A stretch of DNA of 64,000 nt, taken from positions 1,639,501 to 1,703,500 of the forward strand of contig JAITYX010000090.1 of the NCBI GenBank assembly GCA_021018815.1, given 5' to 3'. The DNA comes from Talinum fruticosum (Eukaryota > Streptophyta > Magnoliopsida > Caryophyllales > Talinaceae). The position numbers were made by a program, and so were the translations under genes. Position 1 is the stretch's first letter. The number at the start of each line of letters is the position of its first letter. The notes under the pieces were generated by a model, which did no database searches, had not been told where the DNA came from, and worked only from the letters and a program-made list of their open reading frames with translations. This document shows positions 59,370 through 64,000 of the stretch, in pieces.

Positions 59370-61281
59370 ATCAGGTCAGGTTTTATCATCTTCTCTTAAA
59401 TTAATGCTAACATTAAGTAAGTTTGTAATAAATTACATGTTTTTGCATTCAAATATTAGAAAATCTTCTCAAAATACATATATGTTTTTGCATTAATTTG
59501 TAGCTTTCCAAGAGGAAACCTTCTCCCAATCTCGCAGGTTACAACTCGATACCATATCTATAACACTTGATGATATGATCCGTTCTCGTCTAGCAATGGC
59601 CCTAAATCTATAGTTCTCTTGTTGTCCTGCTCCAAATAGAATCAGAAAACCTTACAATTTGACATACAAGAAAACATGCACCCACCAAATTACAGTATCT
59701 TTTGTTAGTCATATAAATACAAAAGTGTGATTTTGTGTTATATATATGTCCAGTTGATTCAAAAGTATAACTTACTCACAAATGTAATTGAAGTTATTGA
59801 TAAATCCTTTTTATGTCTTCTTTTGAAAAGTAATATGTCATTATATTTATTCTACGTGTTTGCAGGACAACAGCTTTTGTGTCGAAATCTCTCTTAAGAG
59901 TAGCAGGATGGCGTTCAATCTAGTCCTATGCATTCAACTTTTTTTTTTTTTTTTTGTATTACGGAACTGTTTATGTATAATCTTTCTAGATTTCAATTGT
60001 TAATATTGTAGACAATTAGGTCTTAAGATTTTAAAAAGTTTTCATATATTTTGTGAAATATAATTATACACTTTTAGAGTGTCTTTAATTATATGGGCCA
60101 ACATTTATTCGATTCTATTGAAATAGAGGTTTGAAAATCAAAAATGTTTTTAGATGTGCTATAACAGGAGCATGTAGAGTTGACTGACTAGCTATAAGGG
60201 CTCAAATTCGCCCCATTACCCACCATGTCTTAGCTCACTCCTGGACCCAAACTCCATCTTGTACCCAAATTCTTGCCTCAGGTGTCCTTGAAATAAACTT
60301 TGTTTTTCTTAAAGGAGGCCTCTGCTGAAGAATAAGGCCCAAATAAGTTTCTTATTTTTCTCCTCTGGTTTTTTTTTTCCAAAAAAGAAATTACAAAGAA
60401 TGTATGTAAGGATATTACAACGTTTAATTTTTGTGCTATCAATTGTCATAATTTGAGACAATTAAGTTTTGAGATTTGTGATGGATTTATCTGATTTAGG
60501 CAAACTACAATGGTAAGGAGGCATATTCAGAAGCTTAAAGCCCAAATAAGTTCCCTTCTTTTTCAGGCCTTCTGTTCTTTTTTTTTAAAAAAATTCAAAG
60601 TATATAAAATTTTCCTTATCATACTACTATTTATCAAATATATGAGCAACGAGAGGAGTTTAATCAAGGAATTTCAATATTTATGATACAAGAAAGCAAG
60701 AACCTTAAATGATACTAAAGTACAAATTTATACATGCACGAAATATAACTTTTTGAAAGTAAATTCTATAGGATTCGGGTAAAATATGCAAATATTGAAA
60801 ATGCTAAGTACTTTGAAAATTTGTAAACTTGAAAGCTAGTGCTCAATAGCTGGGGCGGGGGGAGTCAATTGATTAGTGCTCGAAAGTTAAAGGGGGCTAT
60901 TTGCAAACTTCTTAAGATTTTTTGCACTCTCCCCTTAGATCTTTAACATTAATTAATTCAACCCTAAATATTTATGTTTAATTTTATACTCCTTGAATTT
61001 GCAGTAATATTTTATTCTAATGTGACTCTAGTGAAAAAATAGAAAATTAAACCTAGATAATTTAAGGTTGAATTAATTAATGCCAAAGAATAAAAAAAAT
61101 ACATACATTTGCACTTTGAACATCTTCATTAGGTAATAGCCTAGAAACTAAACATGCTTTCCATATTCTTTACCTGATTGGTGGTAGAGAATAACTCAAA
61201 GCATGATACTAAATATATGGTGGGGACGTAGAAAATCAACCTTAAGCATGGCAGATTCGGGAAGTGTTTATCATATCATAG
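59370..61281. other. Intergenic between the two ankyrin genes
   Basis: AT-rich with T-runs (59939-59957, about 60370 and 60578). No gene found; the left part includes the 3' UTR of the first ankyrin gene. Confidence 0.4.
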
Positions 61282-61288
61282 TATAAAA
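61282..61288 (+). promoter_or_regulatory. Candidate TATA box of the second ankyrin gene
   Basis: TATAAAA about 180 bases before the ATG at 61464, implying a 5' UTR near 150 bases. Confidence 0.4.
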
Positions 61289-61463
61289 TCAAACAGATAT
61301 ATAGATATGATCAACCTTAGCCTGCTTGTCATTCTCTCATTTCTCACCTACCGAACTTATTTAATCTTTATGAAAATAAAAGGCTCAGCCAAACATATAG
61401 CCAGTATTTCCGATTTACTGAACCAAACAAACAACAATCAAGAAAAGAAAAGCTACAGAGTCC

Positions 61464-63667
61464 ATGGATTCGTCATCCTCACACAGTCTTAAGAAAGTGG
61501 TGCAAGAACGAAACTTGGACTTCCTCAGAAGTGCTGCTACCTCTGGACCCGACGAATGCTTTGAACGTTTGGTTAGTCCAGAAGGTAACATCTTCCATAT
61601 TATTGCTGCGTCTCAGAATAATGTGGAATTCATTGATGAAGCAATGAAAATATTACCTGCTTCTGTCGTTAAATCACTCCTCTGCCAGAGCCAAGAAGTT
61701 GATGATGAAGAAAACCCACTTCACGTTGCGGCAAGGAAGGGCCATTATAAGATTGTGAAGCGCTTCTTAGACTATTTTAGATCATCAATTTCATCATCTG
61801 ATGCACAATCAACTGACGAGAGTACTGCCAAGAAGCCATGGTTAGTGCTGGATAAATATCGGCGCACGCCTTTGCACTCTGCCCTAAAACATCGTCGAGA
61901 GCGAATTGTATTGGAAATCTTGTCAATGGATGTGGTGTTGCTTTCCAGCATGGAAGACGTGTGGGGCCACAGCCCACTTTTCCTTGCCACAGCAAAGAAG
62001 TTTAATAGAGTTGCTCTCCAAATATTGACCTCCGCTCCAAATTGCAGTTTCAGCGGACATGGTGGTCAAACTGCTCTTTACTATGCAGACTGCTCAGGTA
62101 TATGATCCTCAATCCTAATTACTACATCCTTTCCCCTCGAAAAAAAAAAAAAGAAAAAGCGAAATCAACGACATATTAGATTTCGTATCAGCTGCAATAA
62201 TATGTAGTTATTTTTAATTTTCTTTTTATTATTTACTACAAGTCTCGTTTATTAGAATATTATGTGTCACATTGCATACCACTCATTAGACTATTTTACA
62301 CTAACAACTATTTTTCACTAAATAGAATAATACTTTCTTATTCATAAAAAATTGTACGCCAAACAGTGATCTATTATTCAACAAAAAGTACTTATTGTTC
62401 ACCAAAATAATACAAAGATAAGATAATTGCATAGTTTGTGATAATCATAATTACATATTAAGTATTTGATTGTAATATTATCATACAAAGTAATGGAAAC
62501 GCAATTTTAAATTTGTTCGTATTCTATAGTTGATTACATTCAACTAAACGCTACAGAAGGTTAAAAAAGTTATGCAAAATTCAAAAATATTTCCAATAAA
62601 AAAGTTCTATTATTTACAAAAAAAAAAAAGTTTTCTTATTATACACTATTGGTGAGATCTAGATTTTGAAATATTACAAGTTAATGTATTATCATGGTCA
62701 TTAAGAGTAATATTGTTGCACTCTATAATTTGTTATTTTGTACACTAGAATGAAAGTAATTTAAAACATAAAGTGTTTAATTACTGACAGAGGAAAAATA
62801 TTAAAGTATGCCTAAAAATTTTAATATGATATCCCATAAGCAAGTTATAACAAAGAAAAAAACATAGCAAATGATGCCAAAAGAAAAGAGACGATAATTT
62901 TTTAAATAAAAACCTCTTAACTAAATGATGCAAACAAACAAACAAAAAAAAGGTGAAAAAATAAAATATTTTGCAGTCCTCTAGCATGGAATCAATGACC
63001 TCACGTGTTCCACGATAGCAATCATTAATTAAATGACGCTTTGTATCTAATAGGAAAAAAATTTCTGATTACAGATAAAATTTTCAAACTGTTGGTTGAA
63101 AAGGCTCCCCAACTCATCATAGGACGAGATATTAATGGAGAGACAGTGCTACATTGTTGGATACGAGCAGGTAAGTTAGACATATTTCAGTATGTTCTAA
63201 ATAGCAACGTATTGAGCCTCATCTGAGGAGGGATTTCACTGACCAACTCTCCACAACGGATATGAAATGTGGAAACAACCCTCTACATGATATCTGTTTA
63301 TATGTCAATGATGATGGTTTGAGTGTGAAGATTGCACGAGTCCTGGTGAATGCTTATAAACAAGAAAGAGCACAACTTTTTTGTCACCAGAATTTCAGCC
63401 GCCATGGTTGAGTAAGAATAAGTATGAAGAAACACCTCTACACATGGCTATTGGGACACAAAAGGAAGAACTTGCATTGTACTTGTTGTCCTTGGACTAT
63501 CAAGTTTCTTGAGGACGATGACGATCTTCTCTTTCTTGCAATTGTGAATAAGTCACATAGGGTTGCAGAGGAGATATTGCGCATAGTACAACAGGATGCA
63601 CGCTTAACCAAATTTCTTACTCTTGACAATGGCCAGAATGCATTGCACTATGCCCCAAAATGCACAG
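61464..63667 (+). CDS. Second ACD6-like ankyrin-repeat gene, 3' end outside window
   Basis: Exon 1 (61464-62097) is intact: MDSSSSHSLKKVVQERNLDF then GNIFHIIAA, NPLHVAARKGHYKIVKRFL and RTPLHSALKHRRE repeats, ending ALYYADCSG with a donor as in the first gene. It has one N-terminal module rather than three. Exon 2 (63075-63667) reads DKIFKLLVEKAPQLI, HCWIRAGKLDIFQYVL, then ends ALHYAPKCTG at a donor, with three breaks: one base short near 63211, T6 for T7 at 63377-63382, and a shift near 63510. The PGG exons must lie beyond 64000 if the gene is complete. Probably a tandem duplicate of the gene at 52637. 63668-64000 is intron. Confidence 0.85.
62098..63074. other. Intron 1 of the second ankyrin gene
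   Basis: AT-rich with A-runs; no nested element with clear ends seen. Confidence 0.6.
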
Positions 63668-64000
63668 GTAACATCCTAACTTATTCTTTTCTTCTCATGA
63701 TTACACTTTTCTTTCAATATTTTTGTTATTTTTTATTTTGAGAAAAAAGGATGAATTTTACTAATTAAAAGTCATATGACATCTACAATAAATATCACAT
63801 TCAAGTAAATTTATAACATAAAATAACAAAATAAACATTTCGATTAAAAAAACTAATAGGAAATCTTTTAGCACTCCTCTTCTTCTCGATTGTTGCTTTA
63901 TAATCAAATCTTGTACAGTTTTTTTGTGGAAGGAATTATCTGATATAGTAGTCCATTTCGAAGAATCAATGCCCATAACTAGGTTTAGAAACTCTTCATT

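Overview
This window is nuclear DNA from a flowering plant, most likely a eudicot. Genes are split by GT-AG introns, the intergenic DNA is AT-rich and full of retrotransposon and MITE remnants, and the gene families are plant-type: BAHD acyltransferases, ankyrin-PGG membrane proteins and a secreted cystine-knot peptide. The knottin resembles six-cysteine peptides known from Mirabilis and Phytolacca, which hints weakly at Caryophyllales. The species cannot be fixed from sequence alone.

Layout. (1) 1-33 kb holds a minus-strand array of BAHD alcohol acyltransferase genes of the benzyl-alcohol O-benzoyltransferase / methanol anthraniloyltransferase type. There is a broken first exon at the left edge, three three-exon copies (9564-11366, 24200-28911, 29943-32963) and a stray first-exon fragment at 46.6 kb. 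Between them lie Helitron-like elements with GA-rich minisatellites (0.85-5.5 kb), another Helitron (to 6.9 kb), foldback elements, a LINE 3' end split by a 2.9-kb solo LTR (15.4-18.9 kb), a second 3-kb solo LTR with a perfect target duplication (19.06-22.03 kb) and a long-TIR element (22.7-23.8 kb). (2) 36.6-39.2 kb holds an intact two-exon gene for a 93-residue secreted six-cysteine knottin precursor, with a Helitron 3' end in its intron. (3) 39.6-51.3 kb is transposon-rich: a CACTA-like element, a LINE endonuclease fragment, two related solo LTRs (one itself nested and containing a nest), and a decayed Ty1/copia element. (4) 52.6 kb to the right edge holds two plus-strand ACD6-like ankyrin genes. 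The first is complete, with a triplicated N-terminal module and a PGG membrane domain. The second runs off the window.

Nearly all multi-exon genes carry one-base frameshifts, and most of these sit in homopolymer runs that are one base short of what the protein alignment requires. The same A6-to-A5 loss is inferred at four sites in two unrelated gene families. This pattern suggests assembly or read error at homopolymers at least as strongly as real pseudogenisation, so the 'broken' genes may be intact in the plant.

Functionally, the acyltransferases (ester formation), the secreted knottin and the ACD6-like proteins are all families linked to plant chemical or immune defence. Co-location here is suggestive of a defence-rich neighbourhood, but nothing in the sequence shows that they work as one system.
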